From assembly GCA_036365145.1 (NCBI GenBank), contig JAEOAD010000982.1, positions 6,412,001-6,476,000 of the forward strand: a stretch of DNA of 64,000 nt, given 5' to 3'. This document shows, one piece after another, positions 23,915 to 35,409 of this stretch; the stretch's first letter is position 1, and the number at the start of each line of letters is the position of its first letter. Position numbers and translations under genes: made by a program. Source of the stretch: Orientallactaga sibirica (taxonomy: Eukaryota > Chordata > Mammalia > Rodentia > Dipodidae). The notes below the pieces were generated by a model that worked only from the letters and a program-made list of their open reading frames with translations, was not told where the DNA came from and did no database searches.

Positions 23915-23957
23915 AAAAAAAAAAAAAAAAACATTCCACAAGAACAAAATGTCTTTC

Positions 23958-24205
23958 TCAGCTGGGCATGGTGGCTCATGCCTACAATCCCAACATTTAG
24001 GAGGCTAAGGCAGGACTGCCAAGAGTTCAAGGCCAGCCTGGGCTACATAGTGAGATACAGGTCAGCCTGATCTAGAGAGTGAGACCATGTCCCAAAAAGT
24101 AAGTCTTTTCCACCCCCTCTCTTGGGAACTGGGAGTAGAACCTGAGCTTGAGTACCTTGGGTGTGCTAGGCAAGCGCTCTACTCTCAGCTACATCCCCAG
24201 CCCAA
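23958..24205. mobile_element. Old B1 (plus) and ID-like SINE (minus)
   Basis: B1 at 23958-24100; reversed ID (GAGTAGAACCTGAGCTTGAG to TACATCCCCAGCCC) at 24116-24205. Confidence 0.65.
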
Positions 24206-25674
24206 ATGGCATTTTTTAACATGTCAAGTGTTCTTTTTTCTCCCCTCCCCATTCTTCCTCCCTCCCCCCTTCCTTAAACCCAAGGCCTTGCAAATAATAG
24301 CCAAGAGCCACAGCCCTAGCCTCAATTCTCTCAATATTTTTGCAGCAAAAAATACTATGCCACTCACAATGTTTACAGCTTTGCAAGCATGCATGCAATT
24401 AGAACTGATAAATATCATTGTGTTTACAAATTTGCAAACACAAGCACAATTAGCACAGAGGCAAATGTTCATCCTATACAGAATGTGGGAGCCATTGGCA
24501 AAGAACTACCTTCACCTACTGTGCAAGCCGATGGAGAGCTTTCTGCTCAGATGACTGGGGGAAGGGGACTTGGTCTTCCCACCACTTCTCCTTTGCAAGA
24601 TTTCCTAAAACCTCCTTTCCCCACTTCTTCAGCACCTCCTCTTCCTCAGTCTTCCAAAGCTCTACCTTCCTCCTAAAGGCAGCTGTCTTGGGCCCTCATC
24701 TTCATCTACCTTCTCACTGTTGATCCAACTCCTGAGTGAATGTGCTAGTCCTCAGGGGAAGAAAAAGTCTGCCATACATGATTATAATTAGCTAATCTGA
24801 TGAAGGCAATCTTGTTAATGACAACTTAATGTGTAGCTCTCCCAGGCAACATGTTCTGCACTTGAGATAGCACTGCCAAGAGAAAGGTCCAATCTCTAAT
24901 ATCATCACAATGGGAAGCTGCCCACCCACCTCTGCCTCTGAACCACCTTACCTGAGGGCTAATTGTCTACCCTGGGCATTCTCTTAGCCTCCTACTCTAC
25001 CTCTCTAGGGCTCTCTAGTAAGCATCTGCAGGACTAGAGGAAAAGAGAGACAGGGTGAAAATTAAATTACCAGCTGAGAGAAAAGGCTAGTGTGTGGGGC
25101 TCTCACTTTATATAATAAGTGTGTGCTGAATAAGCTGTGTGCTAACTGGACACCCACAGTGATTCCTTAAATAAAGTAAATAATCACTTCCTCTTGCATG
25201 GGACTCAAGTGTTATATATTTTGTCTCTGAACGTGGAGTATATTCACTAAAAGGAAAACTTGATTTCTGTCAGGATTTCATTTGCTAGAACAGTCTAACA
25301 TATCAAATAACACAAGAACCAAATCATAATCAGGTTTATTTTTTGTTCATGTAGTGGTAGCATTAGGAGAGTGACCAGGCCAAGGGCAGGCACACTTGTA
25401 GTCACTGAAGAACCTATGCTGATAAAGCTCTCACCTAAGGCCATCTTTACTCCAGCCAGGCAGAAGAGGGAAACTATGATGGGGCTATGAAATGGCAGAC
25501 AGCATTTCGGTTTACACTGCACGGGGTAGGGTAGTCATATGACCACACCTAGCCACGAGGAAAGTGGGGACATACAGTTCAGCACTAGGGAGAGAAGATA
25601 TGGATCTCTGTAAGTGGCAGCCACTCTACACCACACCACACACCTGTGAGTCCAACCTGAAGATTTTCTCTTTG
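24206..25674. other. Repeat-poor intron segment, about 1.5 kb
   Basis: The longest SINE-free stretch in the intron. No exon, known repeat or RNA gene recognised; candidate conserved non-coding sequence. Confidence 0.55.
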
Positions 25675-26050
25675 TTTTAATATTTTATTTATTAGAGAGA
25701 GAGAGGAAGAGACAGAGAGAATGGGCACGCCAGGGCCTCCAACCACTGCAAACGAACTTCAGATGCCTGCGCCCCCTTGTGCATCTGGCTTGCATGTGTC
25801 CTGGGGAATCGAACTGGGGTCCTTGGGTTTCGCAGGCAAACGCCTTAACCACTAAGCCATTTCCTTAGCCCTTTTAAAAATATTTATTTATTTATTTGAG
25901 AGACAGAGCCAGGCGTGGTGGCGCACGCCTTTAATCCCAGCACTCGGGAGGCAGAGGTAGGAGGATCGCCGAGAGTTCGAGGCCACCCTGAGACTACATA
26001 GTGAATTCCAGGTCAGCCTGGACCAGAGTGAGACCCTACCTCGCAAAACC

Positions 26051-26082
<32 letters not shown>

Positions 26083-26110
26083 GAGACAGAGAGAGAAAGA
26101 GAGAAAAAAG
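25675..26110. mobile_element. DIP (minus) and B1 nested in a DIP tail
   Basis: DIP minus at 25675-25873; a second DIP minus start at 25874-25907 is broken by B1 plus at 25908-26080 and resumes as GAGAGACAGAGAGAGAAAGA. Confidence 0.75.
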
Positions 26111-26194
26111 AATGAACTTGAAGATTTTCTACCACTAATGGATAAAGGAGTAAAGAAATGAAGGCCTTTATTACAGGAATATATAGCCTTCACC

Positions 26195-26198
<4 letters not shown>

Positions 26199-26230
<32 letters not shown>
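26199..26230. repeat. TA microsatellite
   Basis: Sixteen AT units next to a B1 poly(T). Confidence 0.95.
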
Positions 26231-26245
<15 letters not shown>

Positions 26246-26802
26246 GGTTTTTCGAGGTAGGGTCTCACTCTGGCCCAGGCTGACCTGGAATTCACTATGT
26301 AGTCTCAGGGTGGCCTTGAACTCACGGTGATCCTCCTACCTCTGCCTCCCGAGTGCTGGGATTAAGGGCGTGCGCCACCACGCCCGGCTCCTTTATACTT
26401 TTTTAAATTTAATTTTATTTACTGATTTATTTGAGAGAGAGAGGAAGAGGCAGAGAGAGAGGGAGGGGGAGAGAATGAGCACGCCAGGGCCTCTAGCCAC
26501 TGCAAGCAAACTGCAGATGCATGCACCCCTTGTGCATCTGGCTTATGTGGGTCCTGGAGAATTGAACCAGGATCCTTTGGCTTTGCAGGCAAATGCTTTA
26601 ACCAGTAAGCCATTTCTTCAGCCCCTTTATGCTTTTTGTCACTTCACTTTTTTGTTTGTTTGTTTGTTTTTCGAGGTAGGGTCTCGCTCAGCCCAGGCTG
26701 ACCTGGAATTAGTCTCAGGGTGGCCTCGAACTCACGGCAATCTTCCTACCTCTGCCTCCCAAGTGCTAGGATTAAAGGCATGTGCCACCACGCCTGGCTC
26801 TC
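26231..26802 (-). mobile_element. B1, DIP, B1 (all minus)
   Basis: B1 at 26231-26390, DIP at 26400-26625, B1 at 26650-26802. Confidence 0.9.
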
Positions 26803-26824
26803 ACATCACTTTTTAAAAAATCTA

Positions 26825-27040
26825 TTTTGGGAACTGGGGATGTGGCTCAGTTGGCAAAGCACCACCTACATTCAGAAGTCCTGGGTTTGATCTCCAGTAC
26901 TGCATCAAACCCAGTATGGTGGTATTGCATCCCAGTACTGGGAAAATGAAAGCAGGAGGATCAAGAGTTCAAGGTCATCCTCCGCTACATAGGGAATTTG
27001 AGGCCAGACTAGACTACATGAAACCTTGATGGAAAATCAA
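26825..27040 (+). mobile_element. B4-like SINE
   Basis: ID-like head (GATGTGGCTCAGTTGGCAAAG, CCTGGGTTTGATCTCC) joined to a B1-like 3' part. Confidence 0.7.
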
Positions 27041-27057
27041 CTTTTAAAAGCTTATTC

Positions 27058-28168
27058 TGGGCTGGAGAAATGGCTTAATGGTTAAGTCACTTGCGTGTGA
27101 AGACTAAGGACCCAAGTTCCATTCTCCAGTATCCACATAATCCAGATACACAAAGTGGTGAATGTGTCTGGAGTTTGTTTGCAATGGCTAGAAGCCCGGA
27201 AGCGCCCTTTCTCTCTGCCTCTGTCTCTCAAATAAATAAAGTATTTTTTTAAAAAAAGCTTATTCTGCAGCTGGGTGTGGTGGCGCACACCTTTAATCCC
27301 AGCACTTGGGAGGCAGAGGTAGGAGGATCACCGAGAGTTCGAGGCCACCCTGAGAATACATAGTTAATGCCAGGTCAGCCTGGACCAGAGTGAAACCCTA
27401 CCTTGCAAAACCAAAAAAAAAAAAAAAGCTTATTCTGAGCTGGGCGTGGTGGCGCATGCCTTTAATAACAGCACTCGGGAGGGGAGGCAGAGGTAGGAGG
27501 AGCACCGAGAGTTCGAGACCACCCTGAGACTACATAGTGAATTCCAGGTCAGCCTGAGCTAGAGTGAGACCCTACCTCGGTTAAAAAAAAAAAAAAAAAA
27601 AAAAGCTTATTTTGTAGCCAGGCGTGGTGGTACATGCCTTTAATCCCAGCACTTGGGAGGCACAGGTAGGAGGATCGCCATGAGTTGGAGGCTACCATGA
27701 GACTACATAGTGAATTCCAGGTCAGCCTGAGCTAGAGTGGGACCCTACCTCGAAAAACAAAAAAATAAATCAATAAAAAAAAAATTGCCAGGCGTGGTGG
27801 CGCACGCCTTTAATCCCAGCACTTGGGAGGCAGAGGTAGGAGGATCGCTGTGAGTTCAAGGCCACCCTGAGAACTACATAGTGAATTTCAGGTCAGCCTG
27901 AGCTACAGTGAGACCCTACCTCATAAAACCAAAAAAAAAATAATAAAATAATAAAATAAAATAAAATTATTCTGAGGCTAGAGAGATGGCTACGTGGTTA
28001 AAATGCTCTTGCTCACAAAGCCTGACAGCCCAGGACTCAATTCCCCAGTATCCACATAAAGCCAGATACACAAAGTGGCATATATGTCTGGAGTTCATTT
28101 GCAGTGGCAGGAGGTCCTGGCACACCCATTCTATCCCTTCCTGTCTCTTTGCTTGTGAATATAAATAA
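27058..28168 (+). mobile_element. Serial insertion array: DIP, four B1, DIP
   Basis: DIP 27060-27250, B1 27270-27428, B1 27439-27604, B1 27616-27782, B1 27786-27966, DIP 27973-28170. The target AAAAGCTTATTCTG or a close variant recurs at most boundaries (27047, 27254, 27424, 27601, 27963). Confidence 0.9.
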
Positions 28169-28242
28169 ATAAATGCCTATTCTGTATCACATTGCTAAGA
28201 TAGACCATAAATATTATAAAAAGAAATTGACAAAAATATTTT

Positions 28243-28795
28243 AGGGCTGGAGAGATGGCTCAGCAGTTAAGGAGCTTGCCTACAAAGCCTAAGGACCCAG
28301 GTTTGATTCCCTAGTACCCATGTAAAGCCAGATGCATCTGGAATTTTTTTGCAGTAGTGTGAGGCCCTGACATGCCCCCATCCTGTTTCCTACCACTCTA
28401 TGCTTGCAAATAAATAAATAAAATATTTTTAAAGATCATTAGTATTATAAAAAGCCTTACTTTAAAAATTATTCTGGGGCTGGAGAGATGGCTCAGCAGT
28501 TAAGTTGCCTACAAAGCCTAATGACCCAGGTTTGATTCCCCAGCACCCATGTAAAGCCAGATGCACATAGTGACACATATATCTGGAATTTGTTTGCATC
28601 AGCTGGAGGCCCTGGAGTGCCCATTCTCTCTCTTTCTCTCCCCTTGCAAATATAAATATATATATTTTTTGGTTTTTCGAGGTAGGGTCTCACTCTAGCT
28701 CACGCTGACTTGGAATTCACTATGTAGTCTCAGGGTGGTCTTGAACTCACATCCGAGTGCTGGAATTAAAGGCATGCAGCACCACGCCCAGTTTA
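28243..28795. mobile_element. Two DIP (plus) and one B1 (minus), duplication II copy 1
   Basis: DIP at 28243-28425 and 28476-28655; B1 minus at 28668-28795 with an internal loss. The same set is at 30155-30710 in copy 2. Confidence 0.85.
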
Positions 28796-28914
28796 AAATA
28801 TTTTTTTAATTATTCCAATTTTGGAGGGAGAGGAGGAAAAAAACACTTCTAGGTAATACATTGTTGCTAGCATTAGTTGATGTTATATAGCAAATTTCTT
28901 CAAAAATGTATCAA

Positions 28915-29380
28915 AAGCAGCTAGGACCACTCAGGACAGACTCTGGAGACTGAGCCTGTTGACATTCCCCCATGACCTTCTAGGACATAGGGATGGTCTT
29001 CAGACCCCCAACCTGACATCTCAGATGCCCCTATGCCAGTTGTATGCAATGATGCAGGAGGTCTCAGGGCCTCAGGGGGAGATAAGAAAGAGGTAGACAG
29101 AAGGCAGAAGACCAAGGACAGCAAGCTCCACCTAAGCAGATGTGGGGAGGTTGTCATTCATTGATGGAGCGAGACATCTCGATGACACGGTGGCTCTGGG
29201 ATCTCCATGATCCTGTAGGTAACCCCCTCACCTTGCTATGTAAGTAACCCAAATAAACTCATTGGTTCACCAAAACTGGTTTTGTGAATCGTGCTTTGCT
29301 GTGTCACCTGTGCCTTACCTAGGGTGAATACATGTTGTGTTCGCACTTCCAGAGAAAAAGTTTCATTGTAACAGATGTAG
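28915..29380 (+). mobile_element. LTR-like block, family not recognised (copy 1)
   Basis: A SINE-free block with a G+C-richer first half and a late AATAAACTCATTGGTTCACC motif followed by GTCACCTGTGCCTTACC, resembling the R/U5 part of an LTR. No TG...CA ends or target duplication could be fixed, so unique sequence is the alternative. Confidence 0.4.
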
Positions 29381-29382
29381 TT

Positions 29383-29391
29383 TTTATATTT

Positions 29392-29422
<31 letters not shown>

Positions 29423-29515
29423 TTTTATTTATTTATTTGCAGTGCTGGAGATCAAACCCAGGGCCTTGCATGTGCTGTGTAAACACCTTACCAGTAAGGT
29501 ACATCCCCTAACCAG
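29383..29515 (-). mobile_element. ATTT repeat and ID-like SINE (minus)
   Basis: ATTT units at 29383-29437, then GCAGTGCTGGAGATCAAACC to GTACATCCCCTAACC. Copy 2 is at about 31300-31430 with fewer ATTT units. Confidence 0.7.
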
Positions 29516-29663
29516 ATGTATCCCTTAATTAAATGCATACCTATAAATCCTGTACTAAACAGCCAAAAATTAGTAAGAAAATCACCTTGAGACATATTAA
29601 ACTTCCACCATGCAAAATCCAGCACAAAGTCTGTCTATAAGAAGTGAGTGCTTTTAATACATT

Positions 29664-29666
<3 letters not shown>

Positions 29667-29704
<38 letters not shown>

Positions 29705-29998
29705 GTAGGGGTCTCACTCTGTCCAGGCTGACCTGGAATTAGTAGTCTCAGGGTGGCCTCGAACTCATGGCAATCCTCCTACCTCTGCGTCCCCAGTGCT
29801 GGGATTAAAGGCGTGGCGCCACCACGCCTGGCCATATGCTATATTTTTGTATAGAGCAGATTAAAAAGGTGGTGGGAGAGCCAGACGCAGAGGTAGGAGG
29901 ATCGCTGAGAGTTGGAGGCCACCCTGAGACTACATAGCTAATTCCAGGTCAGCCTGGACCAGAGTGAGACCCTACCTTGAAAAACGAAAAAAAAAAAA
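29667..29998. mobile_element. B1 (minus) and B1 fragment (plus), copy 1
   Basis: A poly(T) of about 37 then B1 minus to 29832; B1 plus lacking its head at 29881-29998. Copy 2 is at 31577-31911. Confidence 0.85.
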
Positions 29999-30154
29999 AG
30001 CATATGACAAAAGTTATTATATGATAAGGATATGGCTAACTCAAGAAGAAACTACATGAAGTTTTTGTGAATATAAATAAATAAATGCCTATTCTGTATC
30101 ACATTGCTAAGATAGACCATAAATATTATAAAAAGAAATTGACAAAAATATTTT

Positions 30155-30710
30155 AGGGCTGGAGAGATGGCTCAGCAGTTAAGGAGCTTGCCTACAAAGC
30201 CTAAGGACCCAGGTTTGATTCCCTAGTACCCATGTAAAGCCAGATGCATCTGGAATTTTTTTGCAGTAGTGTGAGGCCCTGACATGCCCCCATCCTGTTT
30301 CCTACCACTCTATGCTTGCAAATAAATAAATAAAATATTTTTAAAGATCATTAGTATTATAAAAAGCCTTACTTTAAAAATTATTCTGGGGCTGGAGAGA
30401 TGGCTCAGCAGTTAAGTTGCCTACAAAGCCTAATGACCCAGGTTTGATTCCCCAGCACCCATGTAAAGCCAGATGCACATAGTGACACATATATCTGGAA
30501 TTTGTTTGCATCAGCTGGAGGCCCTGGAGTGCCCATTCTCTCTCTCTTTCTCTCCCCTTGCAAATATAAATATATATATTTTTGGTTTTTCGAGGTAGGG
30601 TCTCACTCTAGCTCACGCTGACTTGGAATTCACTATGTAGTCTCAGGGTGGTCTTGAACTCACATCCGAGTGCTGGAATTAAAGGCATGCAGCACCACGC
30701 CCAGTTTAAA
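30155..30710. mobile_element. Two DIP (plus) and one B1 (minus), duplication II copy 2
   Basis: Duplicate of 28243-28795. Confidence 0.85.
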
Positions 30711-30829
30711 ATATTTTTTTAATTATTCCAATTTTGGAGGGAGAGGAGGAAAAAAAAACACTTCTAGGTAATACATTGTTGCTAGCATTAGTTGATGTTA
30801 TATAGCAAATTTCTTCAAAAATGTATCAA

Positions 30830-31295
30830 AAGCAGCTAGGACCACTCAGGACAGACTCTGGAGACTGAGCCTGTTGACATTCCCCCATGACCTTCTAGGA
30901 CATAGGGATGGTCTTCAGACCCCCAACCTGACATCTCAGATGCCCCTATGCCAGTTGTATGCAATGATGCAGGAGGTCTCAGGGCCTCAGGGGGAGATAA
31001 GAAAGAGGTAGACAGAAGGCAGAAGACCAAGGACAGCAAGCTCCACCTAAGCAGATGTGGGGAGGTTGTCATTCATTGATGGAGCGAGACATCTCGATGA
31101 CACGGTGGCTCTGGGATCTCCATGATCCTGTAGGTAACCCCTCACCTTGCTATGTAAGTAACCCAAATAAACTCATTGGTTCACCAAAACTGGTTTTGGT
31201 GGAATCGTGCTTTGCTGTGTCACCTGTGCCTTACCTAGGGTGAATACATGTTGTGTTCGCACCTTCCAGAGAAAAAGTTTCATTGTAACAGATGT
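30830..31295 (+). mobile_element. LTR-like block, family not recognised (copy 2)
   Basis: The duplicated counterpart of 28915-29380 within tandem duplication II, differing by a few bases. Confidence 0.4.
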
Positions 31296-31576
31296 AGTTT
31301 TTATATTTATTTATTTATTTATTTATTTTTATTTTATTTATTTATTTGCAGTGCTGGAGATCAAACCCAGGGCCTTGCATGTGCTGTGTAAACACCTTAC
31401 CAGTAAGGTACATCCCCTAACCAGATGTATCCCTTAATTAAATGCATACCTATAAATCCTGTACTAAACAGCCAAAAATTAGTAAGAAAATCACCTTGAG
31501 ACATATTAAACTTCCACCATGCAAAATCCAGCACAAAGTCTGTCTATAAGAAGTGAGTGCTTTTAATACATTCGGC

Positions 31577-31911
31577 TTTTTTTTTTTTTTTTTTTTTTTT
31601 TGGTTTTTCAAGGTAGGGTCTCACTCTGGTCCAGGCTGACCTGGAATTAGCTATGTAGTCTCAGGGTGGCCTCGAACTCATGGCAATCCTCCTACCTCTG
31701 CGTCCCCAGTGCTGGGATTAAAGGCGTGCGCCACCACGCCTGGCCATATGCTATATTTTTGTATAGAGCAGATTAAAAAGGTGGTGGGAGAGCCAGACGC
31801 AGAGGTAGGAGGATCGCTGAGAGTTCGAGGCCACCCTGAGACTACATAGCTAATTCCAGGTCAGCCTGGACCAGAGTGAGACCCTACCTTGAAAAAAAAA
31901 AAAAAAAAAAA
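31577..31911. mobile_element. B1 (minus) and B1 fragment (plus), copy 2
   Basis: As in copy 1 but with the intact AATTAGCTATGTAGTCTC segment. Confidence 0.85.
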
Positions 31912-32194
31912 GCATATGACAAAAGTTATTATATGATAAGGATATGGCCAACTCAAGAAGAAACTACATGAAGTTTCATTACCAGGTCACTCAGTCATAG
32001 GTCTAGAGCTTGCAAATATTATTCCAGGCAACCTACTCTTCGATACTAAAGAGCACTAAACATTTGAAAAACTTTCTGTCAGAGAAGAGAGAAAGCAAAA
32101 CAATAAAAACCAACCTCAGAAAAAGAATCTTTGCAGAAAGAGGACTTTTTGCAAACCAGTTTAGTCTCATCAGAGAGAAAAGAACAACCAAGAG

Positions 32195-32985
32195 CCGGGC
32201 GAGGTGGTACACACCTTTAATCCCAGCACTCAGGAGGCAGAGGTAGGAGGATCGCTGTGAGTTTGGGGTTACCCTGAGACTACATAGTGAATTCCAGGTC
32301 ACCCTGGGCTAGAGACCCGACCTCGAAACCACCACCATTGAAACAAGATCAGGGCAATGCAGAAAAGGAACATCTGTGAAACAAAATTTGGAATTTGAAG
32401 AAAAAAAAGGGAGGCCATCATTTAAAACTCAATGAAAGGATTAGAAGGTTAAACAAAATCTCCTAAAAAGGTCACAAATGCAGGGAGAGCTGGAGAGCGG
32501 GCTCAGCTATCCTTGCAGAGTCTGTCTGCTTCAGCTGGATATCCTCAGAGCCCATATAAAGCTGGACCCACAGTGGCTCATGAGCACCTAGGAAAGTGGG
32601 AGGCGTGCCAGGACAATTGGAAACTGGGGACAGCTAGTCGGGCATTCATTTGCAGTGGCAATAAAGCCTGTCTCACAGAAAGTAGAGCACAGACACTGCA
32701 AAGATGTCCTATGACCTCACACATATGCTGTGTCATGTGTGTGCCCATACATTTACACACATAAATTTAAAAAAACACTAAGAAATGGGGGGCTGGAGAG
32801 ATGGCTTAGCGGTTAAGGCATTGCCTGCAAAGCCAAAGGATCCTGGTTCAACTCTCCAGGACCCACGTAAGCCAGCTGCACAAGGGGGCACATGCATGTG
32901 GAGTTCGTTTTCAGTGGCTGGAGGCCCTGGCGTGCCCATTCTCTCTCTCTCAAATAAATAAAGAAAATATTTTTTAATGTTTAAA
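32195..32985 (+). mobile_element. B1, B3-like and DIP SINEs
   Basis: B1 at 32195-32330; B3-like at 32480-32770; DIP at 32790-32985. Confidence 0.75.
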
Positions 32986-33964
32986 AAAAGCCACTAAGAA
33001 ATGAAAAATAAGGAAGGATCAAGAATCAGAAAGGTCTGACCTCACTCCAGCAGTACTGCACACCAGCAGAGAATGGACACCACTGTCTCAGTGTGCTAAG
33101 CCGAAACTTAACCCAAACAATCAAGTTGGCAAGATAAACCATAATATTTACACACAGAGAAGGAAGACACACACCCCCCCAACCCCGCGCCGCCAAGTGT
33201 ATGAGAATATAGTAAGAATGTTTCATCACTGGAGAGGATTTGAGAGAGAAGTCAATAACTGCATAGGAAATTAAACAAAATGTAAACATCTTTACTATAA
33301 ATGACTGCAAAATCTTGTAGGGGAATAATCAGAGTGTATATCTTCTCCCACCCAGGCTTGCAGTGCTTTCCTACCACAGGCAGAGCATTGTGTTGGATGC
33401 TCAACAAAGCAAGCAAGCTATATAATCTTCAGGTGTAAAGTGTACGTCAGTTGAAGGACACTTGTGTAGCACACATGGAGTCCTGGGTTCCATCCCCAGC
33501 ACTGGAAAGAAAACAAAGCCAGAACAATGTCAACACGGAAAATTTAACCCAGACCTCCCCACCAAGGGCCATCTGGCAACATGTCTGCAGACCTGTTTCA
33601 CTGTCACCTGTCACACTGGGGAAGGGAGGGAACCAGCATCAAGTAGTTAAGAGGCTGGGGACACTGGTAAACATCCTACCATGCACAGGTGGCCTCACAA
33701 CAAAGAGTTACTTGGCCCCAAATGTCAATAATGTCATGATTGGTGGGGAGGGAATCCTCTTCTAGCCATAATTACGGTGTGGAAGCCACTGGGAATGTAG
33801 GGGGCCCAAGAAATGTTCCTGAGGAGCAGAGAGAAGAGGAGCAGTGGCGATGCGGGGCTGAGTCCTAGGCATGAAACCAAAGTGGCAGCTATATAAAATG
33901 TAAATCCACTAATTAAGGATAAGGACAGATGTGCCGGGAGAAACCTGCTACAAAGTCTCAACAG
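32986..33964. other. Mostly repeat-poor intron segment
   Basis: Includes only an ID-like remnant at about 33452-33510 (CCTGGGTTCCATCCCCAGCA). No exon recognised. Confidence 0.5.
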
Positions 33965-34045
33965 TTGGTGATGGACCTCAGTAGCAGAGTGCTTGCCTAG
34001 CATACACAAGGCCCTGGGTTCCATCCCCAGCACTGAAAATAATAA
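33965..34045 (+). mobile_element. ID-like SINE
   Basis: ACCTCAGTAGCAGAGTGCTTG, CCCTGGGTTCCATCCCCAGC, AAT-rich tail. Confidence 0.75.
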
Positions 34046-34119
34046 TAATAATCGACATCTATACCCAGGGTATGGGAGAAAAAAGCTATTGTAAAGAGCT
34101 ATTTTGTGTATGTATGTGT

Positions 34120-34124
34120 GTATA

Positions 34125-34171
<47 letters not shown>

Positions 34172-34186
34172 TACATATATACATAT

Positions 34187-34226
<40 letters not shown>

Positions 34227-34227
34227 G
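34120..34227. repeat. TA and ATATAC microsatellite, about 105 bp
   Basis: Almost pure alternating purine-pyrimidine TA with CATATA interruptions; self-complementary. Confidence 0.95.
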
Positions 34228-34532
34228 GGCTGGAGAGATGGCTTAGAGGTTAAGGCACTTGCCTATAAAGCGTAAGGACCCACGTTTGATTCCCCAGTAC
34301 CCATGTAAAGTCGATGCACAAGGTAAAGCATGCATTTGGAGTTCGTTTGCAGTGGCTGGAGGCCTTGGCGTGCCCATATATTCTATCTCTAATAAATAAA
34401 TAAATTTTAAAAAACAGTATCAGCACTCAGGAAGCAGAGGCAAGAGTTCCAGGCCATCCTGGGCTACATCATAAGCTGCACATCAGGCCAACCTGGGCTG
34501 CATAGCTAGATACACACACACACACACACACA
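34228..34532 (+). mobile_element. DIP SINE, B1 fragment and CA repeat
   Basis: DIP at 34228-34413; B1 3' half at about 34417-34505; CA repeat at 34511-34532. Confidence 0.75.
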
Positions 34533-34690
34533 AGCCCTTTGTCCCCTTTCTTCTGCCAGTAAGTAAAAATGTTGATCTTCAAGGACACAGAATCTACCCT
34601 GCCTACGTCCTCCTCCTTGACCTTCACAATTTGCCTCTAATTTGCCTCTGAAAATAGTAAAAGTCACCTTTGATTTAAAGATAATTCCAG

Positions 34691-35105
34691 CCGGGCGTGG
34701 TGGCACACGCCTTTAATCCCAGCACTCCGGAGGCAGAGGTAGGAGGATCACCATGAGTTCAAGGCCACCCTGAGATTACAGAGTCAGCCTGGGCTAGAAT
34801 GAGACCCTACCTCAAAAAACCAAAAATAAAAATAAAAATAAAGATAATTCCAGCTGTTTCTAGGCAATCCAGAACACTGTTTTTCTTCCTTCTCCAACAT
34901 AGACAATCATCATTACTTGCAATTTAATACTCTTGGAATTGAAAATACAAAAACACAACAACAAAAAATAGTCTATGGCCAGGTGTGGTGGCACATGCCT
35001 TGAATCCCAGACTTCAGGAGACAAAGGTAGGAGGATCATAGTGAATTCCAGGTCAACCTGGGCTAGAGCAAGACCCTACCTCAAAACACCAAAAAAACAA
35101 ACAAA
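34691..35105 (+). mobile_element. Two B1 SINEs
   Basis: B1 at 34691-34843 flanked by AAAGATAATTCCAG on both sides; B1 at 34978-35105. Confidence 0.85.
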
Positions 35106-35169
35106 CAGTCCTCATTCTCTTAAACCAGAAAAAAATGGTATCTTTGCAATTCATATTTTTCCACTCATT

Positions 35170-35405
35170 CTTTTTTATTTATTTTTTATTTTTATTTACT
35201 TAGCTGAAAGAGAAAGAGAGAAAGAGGCAGACAGTTAGGGTTAGGGTTAGAGAATGAGTGCACCAGGGCCTCCAGCCACTGCAGACAAACTCCATATGCA
35301 TGCACCACCTTGTGCATCTGGCTTACGTGGGTCCCAGGGAATCAAACCTGGGTCCTTTTGGCTTTGCAGGCAAGCGCCTTAACCACTAAGCCATCTCTCC
35401 AGCCC
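35170..35405 (-). mobile_element. DIP-like SINE (minus) with telomere-like insert
   Basis: Ordinary DIP from TTATTTACTTAGCTGAAAG to CTAAGCCATCTCTCCAGCCC, except for the telomeric motif at 35234-35250. Confidence 0.9.
35234..35250 (+). repeat. Short interstitial telomeric repeat
   Basis: GTTAGGGTTAGGGTTAG, nearly three TTAGGG units, replacing the usual GA-rich bases of the DIP tail. Confidence 0.8.
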
Positions 35406-35409
35406 TACT

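Larger units (their letters stand above)
28153..30064 (+). repeat. Tandem duplication II, copy 1 (1,912 bp)
   Basis: Starts TTGTGAATATAAATAAATAA in a DIP tail and ends ACATGAAGTTT. Holds two DIP, one B1 minus, an LTR-like block, an ATTT repeat, an ID minus and B1 pieces. The poly(T) at 29667-29703 is longer than in copy 2, and the adjoining B1 lacks a few bases (AATTAGTAGTCTC). Confidence 0.95.
30065..31976 (+). repeat. Tandem duplication II, copy 2 (1,912 bp)
   Basis: Follows copy 1 with no spacer; the junction shows 2-3 T of microhomology. Differences from copy 1 are few: the length of T and A runs, the number of ATTT units (31304-31345), and GGTTTTGGTGGAATCG in place of GGTTTTGTGAATCG. 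Confidence 0.95.

Noticed and set aside
27268..27966. CRISPR-like array of regularly spaced repeats
   Set aside because: The repeats are B1 SINEs of about 160 bp with A tails and target duplications in a mammalian genome.
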